DNA from: Paracoccaceae bacterium
Lineage (GTDB): Bacteria; Pseudomonadota; Alphaproteobacteria; Rhodobacterales; Rhodobacteraceae
DNA length: 64,000 nt
Reading direction: 5' to 3'
Assembly: GCA_014872875.1 (NCBI GenBank)
Contig: WKFI01000019.1
Coordinates: 434,001 to 498,000 of the forward strand
How positions within the stretch are numbered: the first letter of the stretch is position 1; each line of letters begins with the position of its first letter. This document shows, in pieces, positions 7,802 through 16,901 of the stretch. Below the pieces are notes generated by a model that was given only the letters and a program-made list of their open reading frames with translations, searched no databases and was not told the origin of the DNA. Both the position numbers and the translations under genes were made by a program.

Positions 7802-10063
7802 ATGACGCGTATCCCTTCAAAGCAAGAGGTCCTGGATTGGATCTCGGCCAATCCGACCCTCAGCTCCAAACGTGACATCGCCAAGGCTTTTGGCATCAAA
7901 GGATCCGACCGGATCGACCTGAAACGGATCCTCAAGGAGCTTGAGGCCGAAGGTCATCTTGAGAAGCGTCGCAAGACCTATCGTGACCCGGACCGTCTAC
8001 CACCGGTAAGCCTGTTGCAGATCAAAGCACCGAACACAGACGGTGATTTGTTTGCCCGCCCGCTTGAATGGCATGGCGAAGGCATCGAACCGATCGTTCT
8101 GGTGCTCCCCCGTGCTTCGGATCCGGCCTTGGGAGAAGGCGACCGGATCCTTGCGCGCTTGACGCTGGTTCAGGAAGAGGATCACAACTACGAGGCCCGC
8201 CTGATCCGCCGCATTGGCACCAACCCCAAAAGGGTGCTGGGCGTATTCCGCAAGTCTTCCGAAGGCGGCCGGATCGTCCCCATCGACAAGGCATCTTCGA
8301 CAGAATGGACAGTAGCCGAAGCCGCGACCCTAGGCGCCAAGGACGGTGAGCTGGTCGAAGCAGAACAAGCCGGACCCAAGGCACGTATGGGCCTGCCCAA
8401 AGCCAAGATCGTTGAACGGCTGGGCAATCCCAGCGCCCCCAAGGCCGTGTCCTTGATCGCGATCCACCAACACGGCATTCCCGACGCGTTCCCCGATGCA
8501 GCCATCGAGGCGGCTGACAAAGCGAAACCAGTGGGTTTGTCCGGGCGCGAAGACCTGCGTGACATGCCGCTGGTTACCATCGATCCTTCGGACGCGCGCG
8601 ACCACGACGATGCCTGCTATGCCCAGGCCGATGACGACCCGAACAACCCCGGCGGGCACATCGTCTGGGTCGCGATTGCCGATGTGGCGGCCTATGTCAC
8701 TCCGGGCAGCGCCCTGGACCGAGAGGCCCGCAAACGCGGCAATTCCAGCTACTTCCCGGATCGGGTTGTGCCGATGCTGCCAGATCGGCTGTCTGGCGAC
8801 CTGTGTTCCCTGCACGAAGGCGTGCCACGCCCCTGTGTTGCCGTCCGAATGCAACTTGACGCTCAGGGCCAGAAGATCTCGCACCGTTTTGTGCGGGGTC
8901 TGATGCATTCCGTTGCTTCACTGCATTACGGCGAAGTGCAGGATGCAATGGACGGAAGCTCGAACGACCGTACCGAACCACTGATGGACAGTGTCATCCG
9001 TCCGCTTTACGCCGCATACGAAGCGCTGAAATCCGCCCGTGAAAAGCGCCAGCCGCTGGAACTTGACCTACCCGAACGCAAGATCGTGCTCAGCGACGAG
9101 GGCCAGGTGCAATCGGTCAATTTCCGCGACCGTCTGGACGCGCACCGGTTGATCGAAGAGTTCATGATCCTTGCCAATGTATGTGCTGCCGAAACCCTGA
9201 TCGCCAAGCGATCGCCGCTGTTGTTCCGCGTCCACGAAGAACCTGCGCCGGAGAAACTTGAAGCACTGCGTGAAACCGCTCAGTCCGCCGGCTTCAACCT
9301 GGCCAAGGGGCAAGTCCTGCAGACCCGCCACCTGAACGCGCTGCTGAACCAGGCCGCCGGCACAGATGAGGCCGAGCTGATCAACATGAGCACCCTGCGC
9401 TCGATGACTCAGGCCTATTACAGCCCCGAGAATTTCGGCCATTTCGGACTGGCGCTACAACGCTATGCGCATTTCACCTCGCCGATCCGCCGTTATGCCG
9501 ACCTGATCGTGCACAGGGCCCTGATCTCCTCTCATGGATGGGGCAAGGATGGCTTGGATCCGGCCGAGATCGACCGGCTAGAGGACACTGCCACCCACAT
9601 CTCGGATACCGAACGCCGTTCGATGATGGCGGAACGGGACACCACCGACCGCTATCTGGCGGCGTATCTGTCTGAACGCGTCGGCAATGAATTCACCGGC
9701 AGGATCAGCGGCATCGCCCGGTTCGGAGCTTTTGTGAAGCTGGATGAAACTGGCGCCGACGGGTTGGTGCCGGTTCGATCCCTCGGTCGTGAATTCTTCC
9801 ATTTCGACAGGGAGGCCGGGACCCTGATGGGGTCTGAAACCGGCCTGACCATCGGAATCGGTCAGCGCGTCACGGTGCGGCTGGCTCAGGCCACGCCGGT
9901 GACCGGCGGCTTGGAGTTGGAACTTCTCTCCATCGAAGATCAGGCCCTGCCCCGCGGCGGCCGCACCAGCCCGGCGGGCCGGTCCGGGGGACGTCGCAAG
10001 GCGGTCAAAGCAAAGCGCAAGAAGGACAAGATCGCGCGCAAGGTTCAGCACAAACGCCGCTGA
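7802..10063 (+). CDS. rnr: Ribonuclease R
   Basis: 753 aa. RNase R is a 3'-5' exoribonuclease that degrades structured RNA. Order of domains: N-terminal winged helix (about 1-60, PSKQEVLDWI), cold-shock-like OB regions (about 60-240), the RNB catalytic domain with TIDPSDARDHDDACY (metal-binding Asp cluster) and YAHFTSPIRRYADLIVHR, an S1 domain (about 630-715; GRISGIARFGAFVKL, DGLVPVRSLG) and a basic tail rich in Lys and Arg (GRRKAVKAKRKKDK). Length and tail match RNase R rather than RNase II. The start at ATG 7802 gives the usual N-terminus. It may be co-transcribed with the genes from dapE onward. Confidence 0.96.
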   Translation: MTRIPSKQEVLDWISANPTLSSKRDIAKAFGIKGSDRIDLKRILKELEAEGHLEKRRKTYRDPDRLPPVSLLQIKAPNTDGDLFARPLEWHGEGIEPIVLVLPRASDPALGEGDRILARLTLVQEEDHNYEARLIRRIGTNPKRVLGVFRKSSEGGRIVPIDKASSTEWTVAEAATLGAKDGELVEAEQAGPKARMGLPKAKIVERLGNPSAPKAVSLIAIHQHGIPDAFPDAAIEAADKAKPVGLSGREDLRDMPLVTIDPSDARDHDDACYAQADDDPNNPGGHIVWVAIADVAAYVTPGSALDREARKRGNSSYFPDRVVPMLPDRLSGDLCSLHEGVPRPCVAVRMQLDAQGQKISHRFVRGLMHSVASLHYGEVQDAMDGSSNDRTEPLMDSVIRPLYAAYEALKSAREKRQPLELDLPERKIVLSDEGQVQSVNFRDRLDAHRLIEEFMILANVCAAETLIAKRSPLLFRVHEEPAPEKLEALRETAQSAGFNLAKGQVLQTRHLNALLNQAAGTDEAELINMSTLRSMTQAYYSPENFGHFGLALQRYAHFTSPIRRYADLIVHRALISSHGWGKDGLDPAEIDRLEDTATHISDTERRSMMAERDTTDRYLAAYLSERVGNEFTGRISGIARFGAFVKLDETGADGLVPVRSLGREFFHFDREAGTLMGSETGLTIGIGQRVTVRLAQATPVTGGLELELLSIEDQALPRGGRTSPAGRSGGRRKAVKAKRKKDKIARKVQHKRR

Positions 10064-10072
10064 TCGCCTTCG

Positions 10073-10137
10073 CTTCTTTCTGGTCTCAAATACCTCGGGG
10101 TGAATGCGCCCAAGGCGCAGAGGGGCAGCGCCCCTCC
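10073..10137. repeat. Intergenic double-hairpin element between convergent genes
   Basis: Between rnr (plus) and the GST gene (minus) lies a segment with two adjacent perfect hairpins: TGCGCC/GGCGCA at 10105-10119 with a three-base loop, and GAGGGGC/GCCCCTC at 10120-10136 with loop AGC. They are preceded by TCTCAAATACCTCGGGG. From general knowledge, I recall very similar sequences as dispersed intergenic elements in Rhodobacteraceae; only one copy is in this window, so repetition is not shown here. It could end transcription from both sides although no T run follows. Confidence 0.5.
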
Positions 10138-10140
10138 CCA

Positions 10141-10839
10141 TCAAGCCAAGGGCACCGCAGCCTTGACACGATCGACATAGCCCATCAACACCGGATCCGC
10201 TGACACACGCCGAACCAGATCGGTTTCAACCGGTGTTTCCACCATCGCTGCCACCATCGGTGCCACGCTGTAATCGGCCGAGGTCAGGTCCCCGCCCATC
10301 AGAAACCCCCGCTCCCGGACAATGCCGGCAATGGCAGCCAAGTCCGCTTCCAGCTTGGCTTTCCGTTGTTCCGGTGCGTATCGGCCAGCCCCCTGAAAGT
10401 CCAAACCACGCAGGACTTTTGTTCGGATCCCGTTGGCTATGGGTCGCCTCAAGATCGCTGGGATTTCGCCAAAGAAGGTTTCGCGCAAAACAGGCCAGAC
10501 CTGATCATTGCACCAACGATCCAAGACGATCTGAAAATACAGATGCTCTTCGGCCATGCGGATCAGGGCGAGGGATTGTGCCTTTGCCAAGGCGCTCAAT
10601 CCGGGATCGAAATCCATGCCTTTGGCCTCCAACCAGTTTTGAATCACGCCACTATCCGGGATCAACCGCTCGGGCGTCTTCAACACGGGCAGTTTCTGGT
10701 TCGGCATCTTTCTGGGGTCGGTCAGATCCTGACGCTTCCAAGGCAGGCCCGAACGTTGCAGCAACATGGCCGCCTTTACGCAGAACGGGCTGAGGCTGAA
10801 GGTTTGGGCGTTTCCGGGATAGGTGAGCAAGGTCAGCAT
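10141..10839 (-). CDS. Glutathione S-transferase family protein
   Basis: 232 aa from the ATG at 10839, which has AGGAG six to seven bases upstream; the longer frame to 10899 lacks a ribosome site. The N-terminal thioredoxin-like domain (about 1-75) has SLSPFCVKAAMLL, where Ser/Cys of SPFC is the likely glutathione-contacting site, the cis-Pro segment KLPVL, and PDSGVI, equivalent to the ES glutathione-binding motif. The rest is a helical GST C-domain. The SPFC signature resembles the FAX/metaxin-like GST branch. It is divergent from a WYL regulator gene 81 bases away, which may control it. Substrate unknown. Confidence 0.85.
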   Translation of the reverse strand: MLTLLTYPGNAQTFSLSPFCVKAAMLLQRSGLPWKRQDLTDPRKMPNQKLPVLKTPERLIPDSGVIQNWLEAKGMDFDPGLSALAKAQSLALIRMAEEHLYFQIVLDRWCNDQVWPVLRETFFGEIPAILRRPIANGIRTKVLRGLDFQGAGRYAPEQRKAKLEADLAAIAGIVRERGFLMGGDLTSADYSVAPMVAAMVETPVETDLVRRVSADPVLMGYVDRVKAAVPLA

Positions 10840-10920
10840 GGGGCGTCTCCTGTTGGTTGCCCGATTGACATACGAAATGCTCCTGTCAAAATCTGTCATT
10901 AGGACATGGGAAGTTCAGGC

Positions 10921-11670
10921 ATGGCCAGATCACAACGTCTCTTCCAGTTGATGCAGTGCCTGCGCGATGGCGCAGGCCCCAAGACGGCTGACAGTCTCGG
11001 GGCTGAGTTGGGTATCTCCGCCCGAACCGTGCACCGCGACATTGCCACTCTGCGCGAAATGGGGGCCGTGATCGACGGGGAAGCCGGGTATGGTTTCACG
11101 CTGATCGAAGACAACGCGTTGCCGCCACTAGGGTTCACGGAAGATGAACTGGAAGCGTTGGTTCTGGGCCTTCGCGAAGTTGAACAGATTGGCGACCCCG
11201 ACCTGGCCAACGCGGCTGTGGCCGCATTGCGCAAGCTGCAAGGCCGCCTGCCACCACGCCAATCCCATCGCCTTGCCCATGCGGTCTTGTCGACGAAACG
11301 ATATGTGCGACCGGAACCCCCAGGGATTAAAGTCAGCGCCCTGCGCAAAGCCACATGGGACGAACAGGAAATCCGGATCCTCTATACCGATGCCAAGGGT
11401 GCCGAGACGAAGCGTCAGGTCCGGCCGCTGGGTCTGTGTTACATGGATCGCTCGACCATGTTGGTGGCGTGGTGCCTGCTTCGCCGGGATGTCCGCGTTT
11501 TCAGGTTGGATCGCATTCGACAAATGGAGGTGACGCAAACCAGCTTCCGCCCGCATCGCGTACCTTTGTTGCGAGAGGCCCTGATACAGTTCCGCAAGGA
11601 AGAAGAAAGCTGGCGCAACGATCCGGCAAACTCTTGCGGTCCGCAGGTGCCCGGGGAAGAGACACTTTAG
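10921..11670 (+). CDS. YafY-type HTH/WYL-domain transcriptional regulator
   Basis: 249 aa. Residues about 1-60 form a DeoR-like winged helix-turn-helix (RSQRLFQLMQCLRD, SLGAELGISARTVHRDIATLREMGA). The remainder fits a WYL effector domain (IRILYTDAKGAETKRQVRPLGLCY, STMLVAWCLLRRDVRVFRLDRI); the Trp-Tyr-Leu triplet itself is not intact. Start: ATG 10921 has GGGAAG seven bases upstream, while the ATG at 10906 has its only AGGA directly adjacent. Local context (divergent GST gene) suggests control of that gene and of itself. WYL domains sense nucleic acid or small ligands; the ligand is unknown. Confidence 0.85.
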   Translation: MARSQRLFQLMQCLRDGAGPKTADSLGAELGISARTVHRDIATLREMGAVIDGEAGYGFTLIEDNALPPLGFTEDELEALVLGLREVEQIGDPDLANAAVAALRKLQGRLPPRQSHRLAHAVLSTKRYVRPEPPGIKVSALRKATWDEQEIRILYTDAKGAETKRQVRPLGLCYMDRSTMLVAWCLLRRDVRVFRLDRIRQMEVTQTSFRPHRVPLLREALIQFRKEEESWRNDPANSCGPQVPGEETL

Positions 11671-11725
11671 AAATTTCCCGATTTGCGCTACATTCCTGAC
11701 AGAGCAGTAATCAGGAAAACAAGAA

Positions 11726-13048
11726 ATGCGTGGCTGGATTTGCGCGGCTGTGCTTGCCGCTTTTTGTGCATCGCCCGGTTGGGCGGGCGTCGTTGAAACA
11801 TCCCCTCGACCCGAGCTTCGTCCCGATTCCGAAGCCTCATCTCTGCAATTGGCGGGGGCGGCCTCCCTTCGGCCGACTGTCCGGCCTCTTGTCGTCAGAA
11901 CCAGTGCAGAGGTGAATTCGATGCCCGAAAACCAGAGGTTTCAGAACTGGGTTCGGGGTTTTCGCGTGCGCGCACGGGCCGCCGGGATCGATGATCGAAC
12001 TCTGGATCGGGCCTTTGCCGATATCCGCTATGACCCGGACGTCATTAAACGCGACCGCAATCAGTCCGAATTCACCAAGACAATCTGGCAATACCTGGAC
12101 AGCGCCGCCTCGGACACAAGGATCGCGAATGGCCAGGCTGCGCTGGTGGAATACGAGCACGTTCTGAATCAGATCGAGCGGCACTATGGTGTAGAAAAAG
12201 AGGTCGTTCTCGCCGTTTGGGGGCTGGAAAGTGCTTATGGCACATATCGCGGCAAGAATGACGTTATCAGGTCGCTTGCCACTTTGGCCTTTGACGGTCG
12301 TCGCGGAACATTCTTTGAAGGACAGCTGATTGCCGCTCTCAAAATCCTGAGCGATGGCGATGTCGAGCCTCGTTCAATGACAGGCAGCTGGGCCGGCGCC
12401 ATGGGCCATACGCAGTTCATCCCGACCTCATACCTGGAGTATGCGGTGGATTTCACCGGGGATGGCAAACGTGACATCTGGTCGGATGATCCTACTGACG
12501 CCTTGGCGTCGACCGCTGCCTATTTGGCCAAGTTCGGGTGGAGCAAAGGCCAGCCCTGGGGGGTGGAAGTCACTCTGCCACGCGGGTTCGATTACACGCT
12601 GATCAATCGTTCGATCAAGAAGTCGTCGCGCGACTGGGGACGCTTGGGAGTCAAAGGGCTGAACGGACGCAATGTCCCGGACCACGGGCTGGCCTCGATC
12701 CTGTTGCCTGCCGGCGGGCAAGGCGCAGCTTTCATGATCTTCAAGAATTTCAGCGTGATCGAACGATACAATGCGGCTGATGCCTATGTAATCGGGGTCG
12801 GGCATCTGAGCGACCGGATCGCCGGAAAGCCACCGATCCAAGCGGATTGGCCACGCGAAGACCGGGCCTTGACGCTTACCGAACGAAAAGAAGTTCAGCG
12901 TCAGTTGACCCGCCGGGGGTTCGACACTCAAGGCGTCGATGGTCGGATCGGCCCCAATACAGTGGCCGCCGTACGCGCCTTTCAGATGGCCTATGGGCTG
13001 CTCCCTGACGGCTACCCGTCCGTTCATCTGCTGAATAAACTGCGATGA
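11726..13048 (+). CDS. Lytic murein transglycosylase with peptidoglycan-binding domain (MltB-like)
   Basis: 440 aa. A signal peptide (about 1-20, ending AGWAG) leads to a low-complexity linker and an SLT_2/MltB-type catalytic domain from about residue 68. The catalytic Glu is in VWGLESAYGTYRG, followed by RSLATLAFDGRRGTFFEGQL and GAMGHTQFIPTSYLEYAVDFTGDG. The last 60 residues are a PG_binding_1 domain (LTERKEVQRQLTRRGFD, DGRIGPNTVAAVRAFQ). It cleaves the MurNAc-GlcNAc bond to 1,6-anhydro products in the periplasm. There is no lipobox, so it is probably soluble rather than an outer-membrane lipoprotein. Monocistronic by position; possible terminator hairpins follow. Confidence 0.92.
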   Translation: MRGWICAAVLAAFCASPGWAGVVETSPRPELRPDSEASSLQLAGAASLRPTVRPLVVRTSAEVNSMPENQRFQNWVRGFRVRARAAGIDDRTLDRAFADIRYDPDVIKRDRNQSEFTKTIWQYLDSAASDTRIANGQAALVEYEHVLNQIERHYGVEKEVVLAVWGLESAYGTYRGKNDVIRSLATLAFDGRRGTFFEGQLIAALKILSDGDVEPRSMTGSWAGAMGHTQFIPTSYLEYAVDFTGDGKRDIWSDDPTDALASTAAYLAKFGWSKGQPWGVEVTLPRGFDYTLINRSIKKSSRDWGRLGVKGLNGRNVPDHGLASILLPAGGQGAAFMIFKNFSVIERYNAADAYVIGVGHLSDRIAGKPPIQADWPREDRALTLTERKEVQRQLTRRGFDTQGVDGRIGPNTVAAVRAFQMAYGLLPDGYPSVHLLNKLR

Positions 13049-13076
13049 CCCAAGACCTTTGTCGGAATAGAGCGAT

Positions 13077-13117
13077 GGTTTTCTTTTCCGAAAACCCCCT
13101 CTAGGGTCTGCGGGGTT
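13077..13117 (+). terminator. Overlapping hairpins after the transglycosylase gene
   Basis: GGTTTTC (13077-13083) pairs with GAAAACC (13090-13096). The AACCCC within 13093-13098 can instead pair with GGGGTT at 13112-13117. The two structures exclude each other. A run of eight T follows at 13125-13132, directly before the next ATG at 13134. It may act as a weak terminator or attenuator ahead of the exporter gene. Evidence is structural only. Confidence 0.4.
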
Positions 13118-13133
13118 TCACAGGTTTTTTTTC

Positions 13134-14342
13134 ATGTCCCGCCCCGACGGCCGCAGGCCGCATTTCACCACGCTGGTTTTGCTGACTGCCCTGTCGGTGC
13201 TGTCATTGAACATGTACCTGCCGATGCTTGCCGAAATCGCGACCGAGCTGGACGCGGACTATGCGCTCGCCAATCTTTCAATTGCGGGATATTTGGCGAT
13301 TACTGGTGTCTTGCAGCTGATCATGGGCCCGTTTTCGGACAGGTTCGGACGCAGGCCGCTGATCCTGATTGGGCTTGGCCTGTTCCTTGCCGGCTCGGTG
13401 ACTGCGGCTTTGGCAACTTCAGTCTGGGTCTTTCTGTTTGCCCGCGTCCTGCAAGCGGGCGTCATCACGGGATTTACTCTGTCACGCGCGGTGGTGCGGG
13501 ACATTGCACCGCCAGATCAGGCAGCGATCATGCTGGGCCATATCGGCGCGGCCATGGCAATCGCTCCGATGCTGGGACCGATGGCAGGAGGGTTTCTGGG
13601 CGAGATCTTTGGCTGGAGGGCCATTTTCTGGTTTTTCACATTTGTATCCCTGGGACTGATGATCTGGTGCCAACGTGATATGGTCGAGACCAATACCGCA
13701 CCTTCGGCTACGTTTGCCGCGCAATTTCGCGAATATCCGGCTCTTTTCAAATCACGACGGTTCTGGGGCTATTCCCTTTGCCTGACGTTCTCGACAGGAA
13801 GTTTCTATTGCTTCATCACGGCGGCGCCTCTGGTTCTGTCGGCAGAATTTGGGCTAGGCCCAGCCGAACTAGGGCTGTTCATGGGCGTCATCACCGTTGG
13901 GTTTTTCGCCGGTAACCTTTTGTCCGGGCACCTGGTCAAACGCTATGACCTGACCGTTGTTATGCTGGCTGGACGGCTGTTGACTGTGATCTGTGTAGGA
14001 TTTGGCACAGTGCTGTTCCTGCTGGGCTTGGGAAACCTGACATTCCTGATTTTCTCGGTGATCAGCGTGGGACTGGGTAACGGGTTGAGCATTCCGCCCG
14101 GCAACGCAGGCGTGATGTCCGTGCGTCCCCGCCTGGCAGGCAGTGCTTCCGGCATTTCAGGCGCAATGACGGTTGGTGGGGGCGCCATTCTGACAGGATT
14201 GGCAGGGCTGTTGCTGAATGAAGATAGCGGATCCATCGCACTGTTGCTTCTTTTGCTCGGCGTTGTCAGTGCCGCCGCGCTTTCTGCCTGGTACGTAAGA
14301 CGGGTGGACCTTCAAGAAGGCCCACCCGTTTCGGATGCTTGA
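13134..14342 (+). CDS. Bcr/CflA-family MFS drug exporter
   Basis: 402 aa with about twelve hydrophobic segments, the usual layout of the DHA1 12-TM drug:H+ antiporters. Motif A is visible between TM2 and TM3 (GPFSDRFGRRPLIL). TM1 carries LSVLSLNMYLPMLAEI, typical of Bcr/CflA, and TM5 has the motif C-like GPMAGGFLGEIFGWRAIFW. It sits in the inner membrane and likely exports toxic compounds in exchange for protons; the substrate is not predictable. The ATG at 13134 is preceded by AGG and an eight-T tract. It ends 16 bases before the convergent permease gene, with a hairpin in its last codons. Confidence 0.9.
   Translation: MSRPDGRRPHFTTLVLLTALSVLSLNMYLPMLAEIATELDADYALANLSIAGYLAITGVLQLIMGPFSDRFGRRPLILIGLGLFLAGSVTAALATSVWVFLFARVLQAGVITGFTLSRAVVRDIAPPDQAAIMLGHIGAAMAIAPMLGPMAGGFLGEIFGWRAIFWFFTFVSLGLMIWCQRDMVETNTAPSATFAAQFREYPALFKSRRFWGYSLCLTFSTGSFYCFITAAPLVLSAEFGLGPAELGLFMGVITVGFFAGNLLSGHLVKRYDLTVVMLAGRLLTVICVGFGTVLFLLGLGNLTFLIFSVISVGLGNGLSIPPGNAGVMSVRPRLAGSASGISGAMTVGGGAILTGLAGLLLNEDSGSIALLLLLLGVVSAAALSAWYVRRVDLQEGPPVSDA
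14299..14330. terminator. Candidate bidirectional terminator in the 3' end of the MFS gene
   Basis: ACGGGTGG at 14300-14307 pairs with CCACCCGT at 14322-14329, with CC/GG pairs inside and an eight-base loop. It lies within the last codons of the exporter and just downstream of the permease operon reading the other way. Only a short TTT follows on the plus strand. Moderate structural support, no proof. Confidence 0.4.
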
Positions 14343-14357
14343 ACCCTTGCGTCCGAC

Positions 14358-15569
14358 TTAGCCGGGCGACATACCCCGCAGACGCTCGGACCGGCGGCGC
14401 AGAAGCTCGACCGTTGTCAGAAGGGCAATGGAGATCACCACGAGGATCGTCGCCACTGCCAGGATTGTCGGTGAAATCTGTTCCCGCAGGCCGGTGAACA
14501 TCTGCCACGGCAGCGTTTTTTGGCTGGCCGAGCCGACGAACAGAACAACGACAACTTCGTCGAACGAAGTAATGAACGCGAACAGGCCGCCCGAGATTAC
14601 GCCCGGCAGGATCAGCGGCATCTGTACCCGGAAGAAGGTTGTCACGGGATCCGCGCCCATGTTCGCAGCCGCGCGGGTCAGCGAACGGTCAAAGCCCACC
14701 AAGGTCGCCGTCACCGTGATGATGACGAACGGGATACCCAGAACCGCATGGGCCAGGATGACCTTCACATAGCCAACAAAGGTCTTGGGCAGACCCAAGG
14801 TGCCCTCCAGCCAGTTGCCGATGTCCGAGTAGAAAAAGAACATCCCAGTGGCCGAGATAATCAGCGGCACAATCATCGGCGAAATCATGATCGCCATGAT
14901 CGCACGCCGGCCGGGGACATGGCTCTGGCTAAGGCCGATGGCCGCCAGAGTGCCCAGGCTGACCGAAATCACCGTGGCAATCGGCGCGATGATCAGAGAG
15001 TTCTTGAAGGAACGCTGCCATTCGTTGTTTGTGAAGAAATCACGGTAGTGCTTGAGCGAATAGCCTTCGGCCTCGAACCGCAACATTTCAGGTGTGAAGG
15101 TAAAGAAGTCCTGCGAATTGAAGCTGAGCGGCATGACCACCAGAATCGGTGTGATCAGGAACACGAAGATCGCACCGCAGATCACCCGGAAACTATAGTG
15201 CCATAGTACCTGTCCCGGTGTCAGGTAGGGCAGCAACCGCTGACGATAGCGGCCCTCGTAGAGCCAATAGGTGAACCAGTGGTAGAACCAGCCGGCCAAT
15301 GCTCCGATTATCGCGCCGGGAATGCCGCCAAAGACAAATCCCAGAACAAGGAAGCCGAGGATGGAAATCCATTTGGCCAGTTGTTCGTTCTTCAGAACCT
15401 GAATGTAGAACGCCGCCAACGCCGCAACCAAGGCAGCCCCGATAACAATGCCCAACAGGCCAGAGTTGTTTGCCGTCCCGACAAACAGACCCAGTAGCCC
15501 GCCAGATGCTGCGACCGTCGGCAGAACCAGAGACAGGGGCTTGCGAGAAATAGGAGTGAGTGCAGCCAT
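14358..15569 (-). CDS. Pot-type ABC transporter permease (PotC-like) with N-terminal membrane extension
   Basis: 403 aa, against about 265 for PotC. Residues about 10-110 are an added region with three to four hydrophobic stretches (LVLPTVAASGGLLGLFVG, IVIGAALVAALAAFYI, ISILGFLVLGFVFGGIPGAI). The standard BPD_transp_1 domain follows from about 130, with the cytoplasmic EAA-type loop FDRSLTRAAANMGADPVTTF contacting the ATPase. It is the last gene of the minus-strand operon ATPase, binding protein, permease, permease. The family imports polyamines or related amines; the exact substrate is unassigned. The five-base gap to the upstream permease suggests coupling. Confidence 0.85.
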   Translation of the reverse strand: MAALTPISRKPLSLVLPTVAASGGLLGLFVGTANNSGLLGIVIGAALVAALAAFYIQVLKNEQLAKWISILGFLVLGFVFGGIPGAIIGALAGWFYHWFTYWLYEGRYRQRLLPYLTPGQVLWHYSFRVICGAIFVFLITPILVVMPLSFNSQDFFTFTPEMLRFEAEGYSLKHYRDFFTNNEWQRSFKNSLIIAPIATVISVSLGTLAAIGLSQSHVPGRRAIMAIMISPMIVPLIISATGMFFFYSDIGNWLEGTLGLPKTFVGYVKVILAHAVLGIPFVIITVTATLVGFDRSLTRAAANMGADPVTTFFRVQMPLILPGVISGGLFAFITSFDEVVVVLFVGSASQKTLPWQMFTGLREQISPTILAVATILVVISIALLTTVELLRRRSERLRGMSPG

Positions 15570-15574
15570 GTCCG

Positions 15575-16849
15575 TTACCCCAGCTTCACGTTGTCGATGC
15601 CCACGATCTTGTCATAGGCCCAGTAGAGGATCAGAACGACCGCCAACAGGATCGTACCCAGTGCCGCCGCGAGACCCCAGTTCAAAGAGCTCGAGATGTG
15701 ATAGGCAATCCGGTTCGAGATGAAGACACCTTTGGTGCCGCCGACGATTTCAGGCGTGATGTCGTAGCCAATCGCCAGAATGAAGACGAGGATGGACCCC
15801 GCGCCGATTCCGGGAACGGACAGAGGGAAATAAACCCTCCAGAACGCGGTCCAGTTGGTTGCGCCCATCGACTTGGCCGCTCGCAGATAGGTCGGCTGAA
15901 TGGTCTGCATCACCGAGTACATCGGCAGGATCATGAACGGCAGCAGGATATGCGTCATGGCGATGATCGTCCCCAGTTGGTTGTTGATCATCACAAGCCG
16001 TGCATCGTCCGCGACCATACCCAGCCAGACAAGGACCTCATTGATCACACCTTGCTGTTGCAACATGACTTTCCAGGCCGAGGTACGCACCAATAGAGAC
16101 GTCCAGAATGGCAACAACACGAGGATCATCAAGACATTCGCGGTCCGCATCGGGAGGTTTGCGAGGATCCAGGCCACCGGGTACCCCAACAGGATACAAG
16201 ACCCGGTAATGATCAAGGACATGATGAGGGTCCGACCAAAGAGCCTGATCAGGATCTGTTTGTCTTCCGGCTGCGCCTGCGCGCCTTCCGGCGTACGTTG
16301 CATGTCAACAGCGTTCAGGAAGTAGCCATTGGTGATCCGGACTGAATGGGTCTTGATCACCCGCCATGTTTCGACGTCACCCCATTTCTTGTCTACTTCA
16401 ATCAGCTTGTCCTTGAATGGCGCGTCGGTTGCCGGGTCCATTCGCTTGATCTTGCGACCGGACTTCCGGAACAAAGAAGACATACCCGTCTGTTCATAGT
16501 TCAGGCGTGTCCCAAGGCGGGTATGCTGCTTGGCTTCGATCGCCACGACCATGTCGGCGACAAAGGCCGCGAACACAGGTTCTCCGGTCAACTCCCCGCT
16601 GTCGCTGTCCCATGCCTGCAATTCAACCACCGTCAACGGCAGCGTATCCGCAACGATGCTGTTTTCAACAGATCGGAACAGCATCGAGACGATAGGGATT
16701 ATGAACGAGACCAACACAAAGATCAGCAGCGGGGCAATAAGCGCCAAAGCTCGCATCTTCTGTAGTCTCAGCGCGCGGGCCAAACTCTTTTTCAGCGGCG
16801 TGCCATCCGCTGCGAGCATTGGCCCTCCTGAGGAGGTGGTATCGGTCAT
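15575..16849 (-). CDS. Pot-type ABC transporter permease (PotB-like) with large periplasmic insert
   Basis: 424 aa, against about 285 for PotB. TM1 (about residues 33-57) is followed by some 140 polar residues before TM2 (about 207), so a periplasmic domain is inserted there. After that the permease is regular: LPFWTSLLVRTSAWKVMLQQQGVIN is the signature of PotB-type subunits, and YLRAAKSMGATNWTAFWRVYFPLS is the EAA loop. It pairs with the PotC-like gene downstream to form the membrane channel. The insert is present in full frame without stop codons, so it is not an assembly error by eye. It may dock the binding protein. Confidence 0.85.
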   Translation of the reverse strand: MTDTTSSGGPMLAADGTPLKKSLARALRLQKMRALALIAPLLIFVLVSFIIPIVSMLFRSVENSIVADTLPLTVVELQAWDSDSGELTGEPVFAAFVADMVVAIEAKQHTRLGTRLNYEQTGMSSLFRKSGRKIKRMDPATDAPFKDKLIEVDKKWGDVETWRVIKTHSVRITNGYFLNAVDMQRTPEGAQAQPEDKQILIRLFGRTLIMSLIITGSCILLGYPVAWILANLPMRTANVLMILVLLPFWTSLLVRTSAWKVMLQQQGVINEVLVWLGMVADDARLVMINNQLGTIIAMTHILLPFMILPMYSVMQTIQPTYLRAAKSMGATNWTAFWRVYFPLSVPGIGAGSILVFILAIGYDITPEIVGGTKGVFISNRIAYHISSSLNWGLAAALGTILLAVVLILYWAYDKIVGIDNVKLG

Positions 16850-16901
16850 GTCGTCCCCGTCGGTCTTGTTATTATTCGTAAATTTCCAAACGAATGGATG
16901 T

